In this document: one piece after another, positions 15,841 through 25,793 of the stretch
Position numbering within the stretch: position 1 is the first letter of the stretch
How the letters are laid out: each line of letters opens with the position of its first letter
NCBI GenBank assembly: GCA_022729795.1
Contig: DZBD01000003.1
Coordinates: 1-56,175 of the forward strand
Direction: 5' to 3'
Length of the DNA stretch: 56,175 bases
Source: Sulfuricurvum sp.
Lineage (GTDB): Bacteria > Campylobacterota > Campylobacteria > Campylobacterales > Sulfurimonadaceae
Position numbers and translations under genes: made by a program
Notes under the pieces: generated by a model
What the model was told of the DNA's origin: nothing
Database searches by the model: none
What the model saw: only the letters and a program-made list of their open reading frames with translations

Positions 15841-17759
15841 AGAGTCTTTTTTAAATAAATAACGCATAGCGGAGGCAAGGTTACTTCTAAAGTATATTTG
15901 CGTCCGTGTTGCTCTTTTTTCTTCGATTGAATAGGACTTTTATTTTGAATATTCCAGCCGTCAAAAATCTCTGATTGAGAGTTAAATATCTCTGTATATG
16001 TTCCCGCAGACGATAAACCGATAGGATAATCTACATGCGTTTTGTCGGAAAAATTACAAAGAACTATAATGGAATCTTCCTCTTTGTCCCCTTTTCTTAT
16101 AAATGAAATCACATTTGCTTTATAATCATTCTCATCAATCCACTCAAAACCTTCTACTTCAGTATCGTTGAGATGTAAAGCCGGCTCGTCTTGGTACAGT
16201 TTATTAAGTGTTTTGCAAAGTGTTTGAATTCCTTTATGTGGAGCATATTCTAAAAGGTGCCAATCTAAACTTTGCTGATAATTCCACTCTGCAAATTGAG
16301 CGAACTCTCCCCCCATAAAAAGAAGCTTTTTCCCGGGATGAGCAATCATCAGAGCAAAAAGAGCCCGCAAGTTTGCAAATTTTTGATTATTATCTCCGGG
16401 CATCTTGTTAATGAGAGAGCCTTTCATATGCACAACCTCATCATGACTCAAGGGAAGAAGATAATTTTCATTGTACATGTAGACAAAACTAAAAGTCAAG
16501 TCACTATGATGGTGCTGGCGGTATATAGGATCTTTTTTAAAGTATTTTAGGACATCGTGCATCCAGCCCATATTCCATTTAAAGCCAAATCCAAGTCCCC
16601 CTTTGTCAACGGGACGACTCACCATCGGATATGCGGTAGACTCCTCCGCAAACATGATAATATCGTTAAATGTACCGTATGTACTGTTGTTGAGCTGTTT
16701 TAAAAACTTGATTGCGCCTAAGTTTTTATTGCCGCCATACTCGTTTGCTATCCACTGCCCGTCTTTTCTTGCATAATCCAAATGAAGCATAGAAGCTACG
16801 GCATCTACCCGAATTCCGTCAAGATGATACTTATCAAGCCAAAACATTGCTGAGTTAATCAAAAAAGCGCGTACTTCGTTTCGCTCGTAATTAAAAATAG
16901 CGCTTCCCCACTCAGGGTGGTATCCTTGGCGAGGATCTTTATGTTCATACAAACATGTGCCGTCAAAATTCATCAGACCGTGCCCATCCGTGACAAAATG
17001 TGAGGGAACCCAGTCGAGAATAACGCCTATTCCATGCTCGTGCATAACGTCTACAAAATTCATAAACTCCTGCGGTGAACCATAGCGTGCAGTCGGCGCA
17101 AAATAACCGTTGACCTGATATCCCCATGAACCTTCGAAAGGATACTCCGTAATCGGGAGCAGTTCCACATGGGTAAAATGCATCTCTTTGGCATATTTTG
17201 CCAACTCGAGTGCTGCTTCTTTATATGTTAAAAAGCGATTGTCTTCCTCAACTTTACGTCTCCATGAGCCCAAATGTACCTCATAGATGGAGATAGGTGC
17301 TTTATGTGAGTTATTCTGATGGCGGGTATTCATCCATGTATCATCACTCCAATCATAGCTATCCAAACTCCAAACACGAGAAGCAGAGTGAGGCGCTACC
17401 TCGGCATAAAATGCGTAAGGATCGGCTTTATCGGGATTTGCATTATGATCATTCGTGATGATATGATATTTGTATGTTGAACCTTGTTCTACATTTTCAA
17501 TAAACCCCTCCCAAATTCCTGAATCAAAATCACGAAGTCTTAAAGGATGTGACTCCGTGTCATATTCATTAAAATCGCCACGCACGGTAACGCCCAAGGC
17601 ATTAGGAGCCCAAACTGAAAAGTACGTTCCCTGTTTGCTTTGGCGTTGCATCAGATGCGCACCGAAATGTTCATAAAGCTTCAAGTGTGTCCCTTCGCTA
17701 AAAAGATGCACATCAAAATCGCTAAAACGGCTTATGTCGTAGTGTATAGGATATTTCAT
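15837..17759 (-). CDS. glgB: 1,4-alpha-glucan branching enzyme
   Basis: GH13 enzyme that makes alpha-1,6 branches in glycogen. An N-terminal CBM48 domain (about residues 15-110, YFSVWAPNALGVTVRGDFN) precedes the barrel. The nucleophile Asp lies in GIRVDAVASMLHLDY, the acid/base Glu in IMFAEESTAYP, and LPLSHDEVVHMKGS is also present. Length 640 is usual for the shorter GlgB form. AGGGGT precedes the ATG. It is the last gene of the eleven-gene minus-strand glycogen run and is back-to-back with eda, with no room for a separate terminator. Confidence 0.96.
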   Translation of the reverse strand: MKYPIHYDISRFSDFDVHLFSEGTHLKLYEHFGAHLMQRQSKQGTYFSVWAPNALGVTVRGDFNEYDTESHPLRLRDFDSGIWEGFIENVEQGSTYKYHIITNDHNANPDKADPYAFYAEVAPHSASRVWSLDSYDWSDDTWMNTRHQNNSHKAPISIYEVHLGSWRRKVEEDNRFLTYKEAALELAKYAKEMHFTHVELLPITEYPFEGSWGYQVNGYFAPTARYGSPQEFMNFVDVMHEHGIGVILDWVPSHFVTDGHGLMNFDGTCLYEHKDPRQGYHPEWGSAIFNYERNEVRAFLINSAMFWLDKYHLDGIRVDAVASMLHLDYARKDGQWIANEYGGNKNLGAIKFLKQLNNSTYGTFNDIIMFAEESTAYPMVSRPVDKGGLGFGFKWNMGWMHDVLKYFKKDPIYRQHHHSDLTFSFVYMYNENYLLPLSHDEVVHMKGSLINKMPGDNNQKFANLRALFALMIAHPGKKLLFMGGEFAQFAEWNYQQSLDWHLLEYAPHKGIQTLCKTLNKLYQDEPALHLNDTEVEGFEWIDENDYKANVISFIRKGDKEEDSIIVLCNFSDKTHVDYPIGLSSAGTYTEIFNSQSEIFDGWNIQNKSPIQSKKKEQHGRKYTLEVTLPPLCVIYLKKTL

Positions 17760-17784
17760 AATTTGACCCCTATTATTTATATTT

Positions 17785-19254
17785 TTATGCGTTGTACTTC
17801 GAGATTATATGCTGATAAACTTCATTATACTCTTTTGCTGAATCATCCCAGCTAAAATGCATTTTCATTGCTCTTTCTTGCATTGCCTCAAATGCTTGTT
17901 TATTATTGTGATAAATATTGACAGCCCACATTACAGTGTTATAAAGTCCATCTTGTGTAGCAAAATCAAACTTAAAGCCATTACCCGTTCCCTCTGCTTC
18001 ATTGAAATTCTCTATCGTATCATCCAAACCACCCGTAGAGCGAACTATAGGCAATGTCCCATAACGCAGACTATATATCTGGTTCAATCCACAAGGCTCA
18101 AACAGAGACGGCATCAGAAAAAGATCACATCCTGCTTCTATCTGGTGTGCAAGTTTATCGCTGTAGCCTACATGTAAACCAAATTTTCCGCTATTGTGCG
18201 CACTCACCGTGCTAAAATAGTGTTCAGCCCACTTCTCTCCTGCACCAAGCATTACCACTTGAAGTTCTTGTTTTAAAAGTCCGTTAATCACGCCAGCAAC
18301 TAAGCCTATTCCCTTTTGTTCGGCAAAACGCCCTACAAATCCGATAAGCGGAACATCATCTCGTACTTCAAGTTTAAAATACTCCTGCATTGCACGCTTG
18401 CATGCTCTCTTACCATCCATATTTCCGATATCAAATCTTTCTTGTATATAAGAATCTACAGAGGGATTCCATTCATCATAATCCACCCCGTTTAATATTC
18501 CGAACAACTTTGATGCATGTGCCTGAATATGTCTCTCTAAGCCAAATCCAAACTCCGGGGTTTGAATCTCTTGTGCATAACGTTTTGAGACAGTTGTAAC
18601 TGCGTCGGCATATGCAATTCCCCCTTTAAGAAAATTAAGTCCGTCAAGGCTTTCAAGGGCATGTGGATTAAAATGACTCCATCCGATTTCCATAACATCT
18701 ACCGCGCCCTTAAAGAAATGTCCTTGATGCTGTAGATTATGAATCGTTAACACGGTAGCCGCATTTCTAAAATCATGCACATATCTTGTTTTACTTAAAA
18801 GAGGGAGAATCGCCGTATGCCAATCATTCGCATGAATAACATCGGGTGTAAAATGCAACATTTTACATAACTCTAATGATGCTTTAGAAAAAAAGATAAA
18901 GCGGTTGTCATTATCGCCGTATGCCTTACCGTTATCATCATAAAGTCCTCTACGCCCAAACATCTGTTCATGGTCTATAAAGTAGATAGAAACATCGCTA
19001 TCGGGAAGTTTCGTAGTATATACGCCTGCCCATAATGTCCCCATCGGTCCCATTGTAACACCCAAACTTCCATCAACATGCTCAAGCTTCGTTTTATCAA
19101 TCTGGTAATAACGCGGCATCACTACGATAATATTATGTCCAAGTTTGGCAAGCGCCTTTGGAAGAGCTCCTGCAACGTCTGCCAAGCCACCTGTTTTTGC
19201 AAATGGCACCACTTCGGCAGCCGTAAATAATATATTTAATTTTCTCTCACTCAT
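17785..19254 (-). CDS. glgA: Glycogen synthase, copy 1
   Basis: GT5 glucosyltransferase that extends alpha-1,4-glucan from a nucleotide-glucose donor. The donor-binding loop is PFAKTGGLADVAGALP near residue 20, and the C-terminal EPCGLNQIYSLRYGT holds the conserved Glu. Length 489 is typical. Its start overlaps the end of the second synthase gene by four bases. Donor preference (ADP- or UDP-glucose) cannot be read from the sequence. No glgC is present in the window, while galU is. Confidence 0.95.
   Translation of the reverse strand: MSERKLNILFTAAEVVPFAKTGGLADVAGALPKALAKLGHNIIVVMPRYYQIDKTKLEHVDGSLGVTMGPMGTLWAGVYTTKLPDSDVSIYFIDHEQMFGRRGLYDDNGKAYGDNDNRFIFFSKASLELCKMLHFTPDVIHANDWHTAILPLLSKTRYVHDFRNAATVLTIHNLQHQGHFFKGAVDVMEIGWSHFNPHALESLDGLNFLKGGIAYADAVTTVSKRYAQEIQTPEFGFGLERHIQAHASKLFGILNGVDYDEWNPSVDSYIQERFDIGNMDGKRACKRAMQEYFKLEVRDDVPLIGFVGRFAEQKGIGLVAGVINGLLKQELQVVMLGAGEKWAEHYFSTVSAHNSGKFGLHVGYSDKLAHQIEAGCDLFLMPSLFEPCGLNQIYSLRYGTLPIVRSTGGLDDTIENFNEAEGTGNGFKFDFATQDGLYNTVMWAVNIYHNNKQAFEAMQERAMKMHFSWDDSAKEYNEVYQHIISKYNA
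18658..18666 (-). repeat. Dispersed word, 9-base core
   Basis: ATCCACATGCC in glgA copy 1, encoding N-P-H-A-L. Confidence 0.8.
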
Positions 19255-20660
19255 TGTAACTCCTCAAATAAATTTTGATAATAATGAAAATAAACCTTAG
19301 CACTTTTGTCAAAGGAAAAATCACATTTCATATTAAAGTGGATAATTTCTTGCATCTTTTGTGTATTTTGATATAACTCCAATGCTCTCTCAATCGCTCC
19401 AAGCAAAGCTTTTTTTGTTGGCTCGAAAAATACGATACCTCTGCCGCATACACTCTCATCTTCATGTACCGTATCAAAAAGACCGCCTACTCCATGAACA
19501 ACAGGGACGGTTGCATAGCGCATTGCAATCATCTGATTTAATCCGCAAGGCTCAAATAACGAAGGCATCAGTAAAAAATCGGCAGATGCATAAATACGAT
19601 GCGAAAGCTCTTCGTCGTAGCCAAAAAGAAATGAAAAGTTATCATATTTCTTTGCAAACTCTTCTAGTTGTTCTTTGTAAGAGGCAGTACCCTCCACCAA
19701 CAAAAGTAAATGCAATTGTCGTGACAAAATAAGCTCTAAAGAACTAAGCAAAAGGTCAAAACCTTTTTGATGCGCCAAGCGGCTTATCATCGCAAAAAGG
19801 GGATTTTTGATACCCTCTTGAACCCCTATATTTTGAAAAAGTTCTTTTTTATTAAGATACTTCAACTCCAAATGTTCACTATCAAAAGGTGCGATAAGAG
19901 CCTTATCTGTTAGTGGACTAAACGTTGCCGTATCAATACCGTTAAGCACTCCAAAAAGCTTGCTAGAGTACTTTTGTAAAAATCCATCTAGCCCACAACC
20001 GAATGTATTACTCAAAATTTCCTCGGCATATCTAGGACTTACCGTAGTGACACAGTCGCTATAGGCAATACCCGCTTTCATGAGATTCACTTTTGAATGA
20101 AACTCTAAAGCGTCCATTGTAAAATATTTTTTATCTATTCCAAGACGTTGGAGTGAATCAAAACCAAAAACACCCTGATAAGCCAGATTATGAATAGTAA
20201 AAACTGTTTTGAGATTCAATTTTTTATCTTTGATGAACAAGGCACAAAGTGCACTATGCCAATCATTAAGATGCAAAATATCCACATGGAGTTGTACTGC
20301 CAACTCTACAGCCGCCGCACAAAAGATTCCAAATCGCAAATCGTTATTGGAATATTCTCCCTTTGCATCACCGTAAAGATTCTGAGTAAAACTCAAAAGA
20401 GGGGCATCAATAAAATATGTTTTTACCCCATCATTTTCTGACGTATAAAGTGAAATATTATAATAAATTCCACTAAGTTCAATACGAAAAGAGATTTCAC
20501 ATTTCTCAAGCAACTCCTTGTTCATAAACCCGTAAAGCGGCATGACTCTAGAAATATCAAGATATTTTTTCAAAGCACGAGGCAGGGCATGTGCAACATC
20601 GGCAAGACCCCCGCTCTTGGCATGTGGAAAAATTTCACTTGATACAAAAAGAAGTTTCAC
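19251..20660 (-). CDS. glgA: Glycogen synthase, copy 2
   Basis: A second GT5 synthase directly upstream of copy 1 and clearly diverged from it. The donor loop reads FPHAKSGGLADVAHALP and the C-terminal motif EPCGLNQMIAMRYAT is intact, so both copies look active. Length is 469. The DNA at the donor loop is a full copy of the dispersed word (20618-20627), which puts His where copy 1 has Phe. Paired GlgA proteins can differ in priming versus elongation, but which does what here is unknown. It overlaps galT by one base. Confidence 0.93.
   Translation of the reverse strand: MKLLFVSSEIFPHAKSGGLADVAHALPRALKKYLDISRVMPLYGFMNKELLEKCEISFRIELSGIYYNISLYTSENDGVKTYFIDAPLLSFTQNLYGDAKGEYSNNDLRFGIFCAAAVELAVQLHVDILHLNDWHSALCALFIKDKKLNLKTVFTIHNLAYQGVFGFDSLQRLGIDKKYFTMDALEFHSKVNLMKAGIAYSDCVTTVSPRYAEEILSNTFGCGLDGFLQKYSSKLFGVLNGIDTATFSPLTDKALIAPFDSEHLELKYLNKKELFQNIGVQEGIKNPLFAMISRLAHQKGFDLLLSSLELILSRQLHLLLLVEGTASYKEQLEEFAKKYDNFSFLFGYDEELSHRIYASADFLLMPSLFEPCGLNQMIAMRYATVPVVHGVGGLFDTVHEDESVCGRGIVFFEPTKKALLGAIERALELYQNTQKMQEIIHFNMKCDFSFDKSAKVYFHYYQNLFEELQ
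20618..20627 (-). repeat. Dispersed word, full copy
   Basis: TTCCACATGCCAAG in glgA copy 2, at the donor-binding loop F-P-H-A-K. Confidence 0.9.
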
Positions 20661-21679
20661 TAGATACTCTTAGAGTTTAAAAGCACGGCGGATTCTTCCG
20701 GAGAAACCGGATTAATCCCCATTCCCGTAGAAACTTCGAAGCCGCCGATTCTATAAATACGAGGAGTAATGCGGATAGTAAAACGGTAGTTGTTATGCAA
20801 ACTAGACATATACTGCTCATTTTCAAAATTGGTATTGAGCGGTGCTAATTTAAAATACAGATTGTAATCAAAATTGCCAAGCTGATTTGTCAATTTTGTA
20901 AATATACTTTTGATTAAAATCGAAAGATTAATAATATCATCACGACTACATTTTTCCAGACTCGAAAGATTGCGTTTGGGCGCAATCATAACTTCAAAGG
21001 GGAAGCTGCTGGCATAGGGGCAAAAGGCAACAAATATCCCAACTTCTTCCACGATACGCTCTTTTGCAGTAATCTCATTTTGTAGAATATCTTCTACCTT
21101 TCCCCGTCCGTGTCTTTTGTAATAGAGCATATTGTGCTCAAGAAAAATACGCTCGTTTTGCGGCATTACGGGAAGTGCCAAAATTTGAGTATGAGGGTGC
21201 TCTTGTGTTGCACCGGCATGTGCTCCGTAATTTTTAAAGATACTGAGATGAATTAAACGATGATCTTTTTTGAGATCATCTATACGAATAATCATACTAC
21301 GCAACCAATTCTCAATAGAGCGCACATCAAGCTTTTCAAGACCGCAATCATGGCAGGGAGAATCAATTAAAACTTCATGTGCACCCACTCCGGCAGTTAC
21401 TTCAAACATACCGAATCTCATTGATTTTTGTTCAAGTTCGACCTGAACAGCCTTATAGAGATTAGGCACAACACGTGTCTTCCATCCTGATTTATTTGCT
21501 TCATTGTCACGAATAGCATACACCTCCGGCGGAGTGAGTGCTTCATTTCCATTACAAAACGGGCATCTATGATTAGTCGGTTTCGTTATTTTTGTTTTTT
21601 GTATATCAGGACGATGAAGTCTTTCTTGTGCTATCAACACATACTGACCGTGAAGATGATCAAATCGAATCTCAGACAT
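20660..21679 (-). CDS. galT: Galactose-1-phosphate uridylyltransferase family protein
   Basis: HIT-superfamily nucleotidyltransferase moving UMP between hexose-1-phosphates. Zinc-site CPFCNGNE is near residue 40 and the catalytic HPHTQ motif is near residue 170. The start at 21679 (MSEIRFDHL) follows AGG by eight bases and gives 339 residues; it overlaps the end of the GH57 gene by eight bases. No galE or galK is nearby. In a glycogen operon it may act on glucose-1-phosphate with ADP or UDP sugars, which is inference. Confidence 0.88.
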   Translation of the reverse strand: MSEIRFDHLHGQYVLIAQERLHRPDIQKTKITKPTNHRCPFCNGNEALTPPEVYAIRDNEANKSGWKTRVVPNLYKAVQVELEQKSMRFGMFEVTAGVGAHEVLIDSPCHDCGLEKLDVRSIENWLRSMIIRIDDLKKDHRLIHLSIFKNYGAHAGATQEHPHTQILALPVMPQNERIFLEHNMLYYKRHGRGKVEDILQNEITAKERIVEEVGIFVAFCPYASSFPFEVMIAPKRNLSSLEKCSRDDIINLSILIKSIFTKLTNQLGNFDYNLYFKLAPLNTNFENEQYMSSLHNNYRFTIRITPRIYRIGGFEVSTGMGINPVSPEESAVLLNSKSI

Positions 21680-23717
21680 CCGATACACCTAAACATAACT
21701 CTAAGTTTAATTCTGATTTAAATCCACATGCCAAGACAAATGAAATTTGTTGGGCTACTCTATCAAAACCACTCTCGCTTTGTGAGATAGTATTGAGTAT
21801 AAAAGCGTGGATATTGCATTTTTCACTACTGGTGAGTGTAAGTTTCTTTTGTGTAAACGTATCCACAATCACAAAAGTATCCGTATCATACAAAGATAGA
21901 CCATCTTCTATCGACTTAGAATTGAGTGTTGCAAAATGGGGATGAGCCAAATGAAAATTGAATTCCATTCCATAAAACAGTTGCTCCGGATACTCTGTGG
22001 TAAAGCCCAAATCAAGTTTTACACTCTCATTCTCAAAACTATATTGTTTTTTGAGAGTACTGCCATACTGATGATTCGCATAATAAATTCCACCGTGTCG
22101 GGAAAATGTATTTGTCTTCGAATCAAGCTCAAAAGCTTGATTTGCGAAATCCCCAAGCTCATGAAATGAAACTTTTTTAAAATTTTCCAGCTCAAAAGAT
22201 GAGGCAGAAAAATGGTCAATAAAAGAGTATTTCGGATGCCAATCGTAAATTAAGTCATCTTTTAAAGTTTCATCTATCGTATCTGCATCGCTGTGGATAG
22301 TAGCTATTTCATCACTCTTTTGCGTTGACTCGAGATTGATTATTTCCACTATTTTAGGATGGAGTATTTTTTCATGATACGCTTCTTTGCGTCGCATAAG
22401 TGTATTTTGCCAATTGAAAAGTACTTCGAGTGAGCCAAATTCAACCATTTGCCCACCCCAACGGCTTGAGAAAACTATACTCAGAGCTTGAGAAAGAACT
22501 TTAAGATTTTGATATCCTGTTTTTTCTATATCTGCTACCTCGAATCCTATCTGCTCTTGCGCCGACTCTTTTTCTATCTCAAGCAAATAATGGTATGCAT
22601 TATCGCGTAAATTCGGCAAGTATAAACCACCGAATACTCCGTGCCATAAGACATCATTTGTTTGTAGTTTATAGAGACTCTCTAATGCGGATGAGGAAAA
22701 AGTTTCTTGATCTAAGGAGTGTGAGAGCATTCTTTTATGCAAATAATTACTTTCACTATATTTAATTAAAAAGTTTTTCCAGATACCGCCTTTAATAAAA
22801 GCGACACCCATCGTATCAAAATACTCTTTTCCAACTTTTTCTTTCAGTGCTTCAAGTGCTAAAGTCTGCTCACTTTGAAGACTCCATTCCCCCATCTCAA
22901 AGTAAGAAGTATTATTTAAATATGCCAAACCGCGAGAAGTGTTTTGTTCAAGATATTGGCTGTAATGTTTTGTCTGGATAGCCTCATTTTCTAAAATAGC
23001 TTCCACAAATTTTTCCAACCATTTTTTCTCATAAACCCATTCGTGTGTTTTTGGCCACAGACCGAATTTTTCGGCATCATCAAAGATAATCGCAGCAGAA
23101 TCTTCCTCTTTTGCGCAATCCAAGATAGCATCAATGGCACGTTGCACACTAAAAAATGGAAGTGCGTAGCGCAGAGACTGCGAAATTGGAAAAAGTGCCA
23201 AAGGATAGCCTCCCTCTTCAGTTTCGTAATATCCATCCATTTTTTTCGGATCAAATCCGCTACTCAAAAAATGATAATCATCTACTACGGCAAATTTAAT
23301 ATGAGATGCATACAAATCAGGCACAATAGAAGATTCCCAAACACGCTCCGTTAACCACAAGCCTTTAGCCTCGGATTTGAGATGTGTTTTTATATACTCA
23401 CTGAGTTTATTTACCTGTGCTTGCCTATCACGTGATGGGATAGCACTTAACACAGGTTCATAATAGCCTGCACTTATCCATTCAATAGCTCCTTTTTGCG
23501 TGAGCTTTTGCATATGAGAAAAGATGTTGGGATGCTTCGTTCGTATTTCATCCAACAGCCAGCCGCTACAGTGTACGGCAAATTTAAAATTTGGATACTT
23601 GCTCATCGTTTCAAAAAATGGACCATAACATAAAGCTATTGCTTCATCTACCGATTCTCCAAAATTATCCACAGGTTGATGCATATGAACTCCCAGCAAC
23701 AAAGAAACTTTTTTCAT
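21672..23717 (-). CDS. GH57 4-alpha-glucanotransferase-like enzyme
   Basis: Begins LLLGVHMHQPVDNFGES, closely like the GVHxHQPxGNF start of archaeal GH57 4-alpha-glucanotransferases. The nucleophile Glu is in WLTERVWES (about residue 124) and the acid/base Asp in IIFDDAEKFGLWP (about 213), matching the known positions in the Thermococcus enzyme. The C-terminal half fits the beta-sandwich domain of that group. Length is 681. A disproportionating role on linear glucan is likely; alpha-amylase activity is possible. It contains one full copy of the dispersed word near its 3' end. Confidence 0.87.
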   Translation of the reverse strand: MKKVSLLLGVHMHQPVDNFGESVDEAIALCYGPFFETMSKYPNFKFAVHCSGWLLDEIRTKHPNIFSHMQKLTQKGAIEWISAGYYEPVLSAIPSRDRQAQVNKLSEYIKTHLKSEAKGLWLTERVWESSIVPDLYASHIKFAVVDDYHFLSSGFDPKKMDGYYETEEGGYPLALFPISQSLRYALPFFSVQRAIDAILDCAKEEDSAAIIFDDAEKFGLWPKTHEWVYEKKWLEKFVEAILENEAIQTKHYSQYLEQNTSRGLAYLNNTSYFEMGEWSLQSEQTLALEALKEKVGKEYFDTMGVAFIKGGIWKNFLIKYSESNYLHKRMLSHSLDQETFSSSALESLYKLQTNDVLWHGVFGGLYLPNLRDNAYHYLLEIEKESAQEQIGFEVADIEKTGYQNLKVLSQALSIVFSSRWGGQMVEFGSLEVLFNWQNTLMRRKEAYHEKILHPKIVEIINLESTQKSDEIATIHSDADTIDETLKDDLIYDWHPKYSFIDHFSASSFELENFKKVSFHELGDFANQAFELDSKTNTFSRHGGIYYANHQYGSTLKKQYSFENESVKLDLGFTTEYPEQLFYGMEFNFHLAHPHFATLNSKSIEDGLSLYDTDTFVIVDTFTQKKLTLTSSEKCNIHAFILNTISQSESGFDRVAQQISFVLACGFKSELNLELCLGVSDV
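21724..21733 (+). repeat. Dispersed word, full copy
   Basis: ATCCACATGCCAAG in the first GH57 gene (antisense), encoding L-A-C-G. Confidence 0.9.
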
Positions 23718-23743
23718 TATTTATACTCCATAATAACTCTTTT

Positions 23744-25780
23744 CTAAACGAACCAATTTTCGCTGTAATCAGTGTTTAAGCTCATGGCTAATTCACCAAA
23801 TCCCGGTAAAGACTGCACAACTATATCGCCCTCGTAAAATTCAAAGCGTAGTTCTATATCATTGACTTTGATAGAGCTTTTATCTATGCGCATTTCAAGC
23901 CATGTTCCACAGGCAATTTCAATATTTACCTCTGCTAGGGTAACTTCAAAATGTATTTTTTTTGACGCTTGAAGTTCAATCATTTGATCAAAATTAAGAG
24001 GTTCGATAATTATGCGCAATGAATCACACGTGCACAACTTAGCCATATCTGCAGCAAAAGCAAAATAAACATTGAAATCGTCTTGCCCATATAATATTTT
24101 ACGTACAGGTCCACGCACCCTATCCATCGTTGAGAATAGCTTACTCTCATCAACAACACCTGATCCTATCCACTCAAAAAAAGAGTCATGAATTCCGTTA
24201 GTCGAAGGAGAAATACTCGATTGCGGACTGAGCCAGAAATTTTGTGAAGTCACATTTTCTAAAATAGGTTTAAAAAGTTCTGCCGGAGGAGTAATTTTCA
24301 TAAGGTCATATATAGAAATAAGGTGCACACGAAAGAGAGTATCAAACTCTTCCCCAAATTCAGTATAGTGATCATCTCCATACCACCAAAACCAGTCAGA
24401 ACATTCTGCGGCCAAGAAATGATCACTTATTCTAGCGATTGTTTCATTCTCCAAAGAAGGTTTATGATGCTCATAGTCACGTTTTGTAAGATATATCAAC
24501 TCCCAAGCACGTGTTTTTTCTTTATGTCCTACCCAAGTATTAAACTCACCGTGTATCCAACTTCCACATGCCAAGGTACTTAACGGCTTTGCTTCAAGTT
24601 TACTTACATTATCCATATGTACCGCATGGCACCAAGGAGTATTTTGAATTTTTGAATAAAGTGCATCAAAAAAATCAAATGCATTATTTTTAAAAAACTC
24701 CCAGGCATTTTCTCCATCTAATATAACAAAAACGGTATTATCCGTATTTGCGTTATTGATTGGCCCAAGCAAGCCCATAAAATGGTCTGCTGCCTTATGT
24801 GCATCCCAATATCTGTAAGTAAAGCCAATTAAATCACTTAATCCATGATCTCGAAAACCCATACAAATGCCATTGTAATTATATGGTGAATAAAGACTGC
24901 TTCTATCATTGTTTCCAAGTGATTTAAATAATATGCTCTCATCTGTTGCGATCCACTTTATGCCGCACTCTTTTAAAAGTGCAACACTTTTTGTATCAAC
25001 CGCTCCCTCTGCTGGCCAAAATCCCTGAGGTACAAAACCAAAAGTATCTATAAAAAGCTCTTTTGCTTTTTTGACTTGAAGTCTGGCGTCTTCTTCAAGG
25101 CAAACATGATGCTTAGGAACATGTGTTGACGGATTTGCTTCAAGAGCATTATTCATATCCATCAATAGCGGCAAAATCGGATGATTTAAAGGTGTTGTTG
25201 AGATAGATATGACATCTTCATTATGTAATTTTGTGTAATAGTCAAAAATAGTCTGAATAAACACTGAGAGTTCACGAAGCAAAAGTTGCTTATCTTCTTG
25301 AATATAATTTTGTCCTTTTTTAATTAGCATATTAATGACAGAATTTTCACTGCGTAAATATGCTCCACACCAAGAGAGAATAAAAAGTACCTGCATATCA
25401 AAAAGCTCATAGTTTTCATAATTATTTTTTTGATAGAGAGCTACATAAGACTTCAAAGGTGCTACCATCGTATCAAAAGGGGTACTTTTACATAGCTTTA
25501 TCATCCAGTTACGATCTGTTTGGTTGAGGTCGTGAAGATCTTGTATCCAAAGGTTCAAAAATTTATCATGCAAATGAGGCATCTCATAATAAAGCTTCAG
25601 TTGTGATATTAGCGGAGGAGTGATATTAAAGGTTGCTTTGAGTCCTTGGTGCCTTTGTAGCATCCAAGGCATATCATAGTAATCTTTAATGGCATGCAAA
25701 AAAACCCAAGGCATTTGCATAATGCCCGAGTTATCACGATAATCAGGCTGATGCATATGCCAAATGAAACTTAAATTCAA
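23744..25780 (-). CDS. GH57 glycoside hydrolase (amylase/amylopullulanase-like)
   Basis: Begins LSFIWHMHQPDYRD, the N-terminal signature of the amylopullulanase-like GH57 group. The likely nucleophile Glu is in GFWPAEGAVD (about residue 258) and the acid/base Asp in VILDGENAWEFF (about 354). There is no signal peptide, so it should act in the cytoplasm on stored glucan. Length is 678. It differs in subgroup from the neighbouring GH57 gene, so the two are not a recent duplication. It contains one full copy of the dispersed word. Confidence 0.85.
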   Translation of the reverse strand: MNLSFIWHMHQPDYRDNSGIMQMPWVFLHAIKDYYDMPWMLQRHQGLKATFNITPPLISQLKLYYEMPHLHDKFLNLWIQDLHDLNQTDRNWMIKLCKSTPFDTMVAPLKSYVALYQKNNYENYELFDMQVLFILSWCGAYLRSENSVINMLIKKGQNYIQEDKQLLLRELSVFIQTIFDYYTKLHNEDVISISTTPLNHPILPLLMDMNNALEANPSTHVPKHHVCLEEDARLQVKKAKELFIDTFGFVPQGFWPAEGAVDTKSVALLKECGIKWIATDESILFKSLGNNDRSSLYSPYNYNGICMGFRDHGLSDLIGFTYRYWDAHKAADHFMGLLGPINNANTDNTVFVILDGENAWEFFKNNAFDFFDALYSKIQNTPWCHAVHMDNVSKLEAKPLSTLACGSWIHGEFNTWVGHKEKTRAWELIYLTKRDYEHHKPSLENETIARISDHFLAAECSDWFWWYGDDHYTEFGEEFDTLFRVHLISIYDLMKITPPAELFKPILENVTSQNFWLSPQSSISPSTNGIHDSFFEWIGSGVVDESKLFSTMDRVRGPVRKILYGQDDFNVYFAFAADMAKLCTCDSLRIIIEPLNFDQMIELQASKKIHFEVTLAEVNIEIACGTWLEMRIDKSSIKVNDIELRFEFYEGDIVVQSLPGFGELAMSLNTDYSENWFV
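24564..24573 (+). repeat. Dispersed word, full copy
   Basis: TTCCACATGCCAAG in the second GH57 gene (antisense), encoding L-A-C-G. Confidence 0.9.
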
Positions 25781-25793
25781 GGCTTTATCCTCA

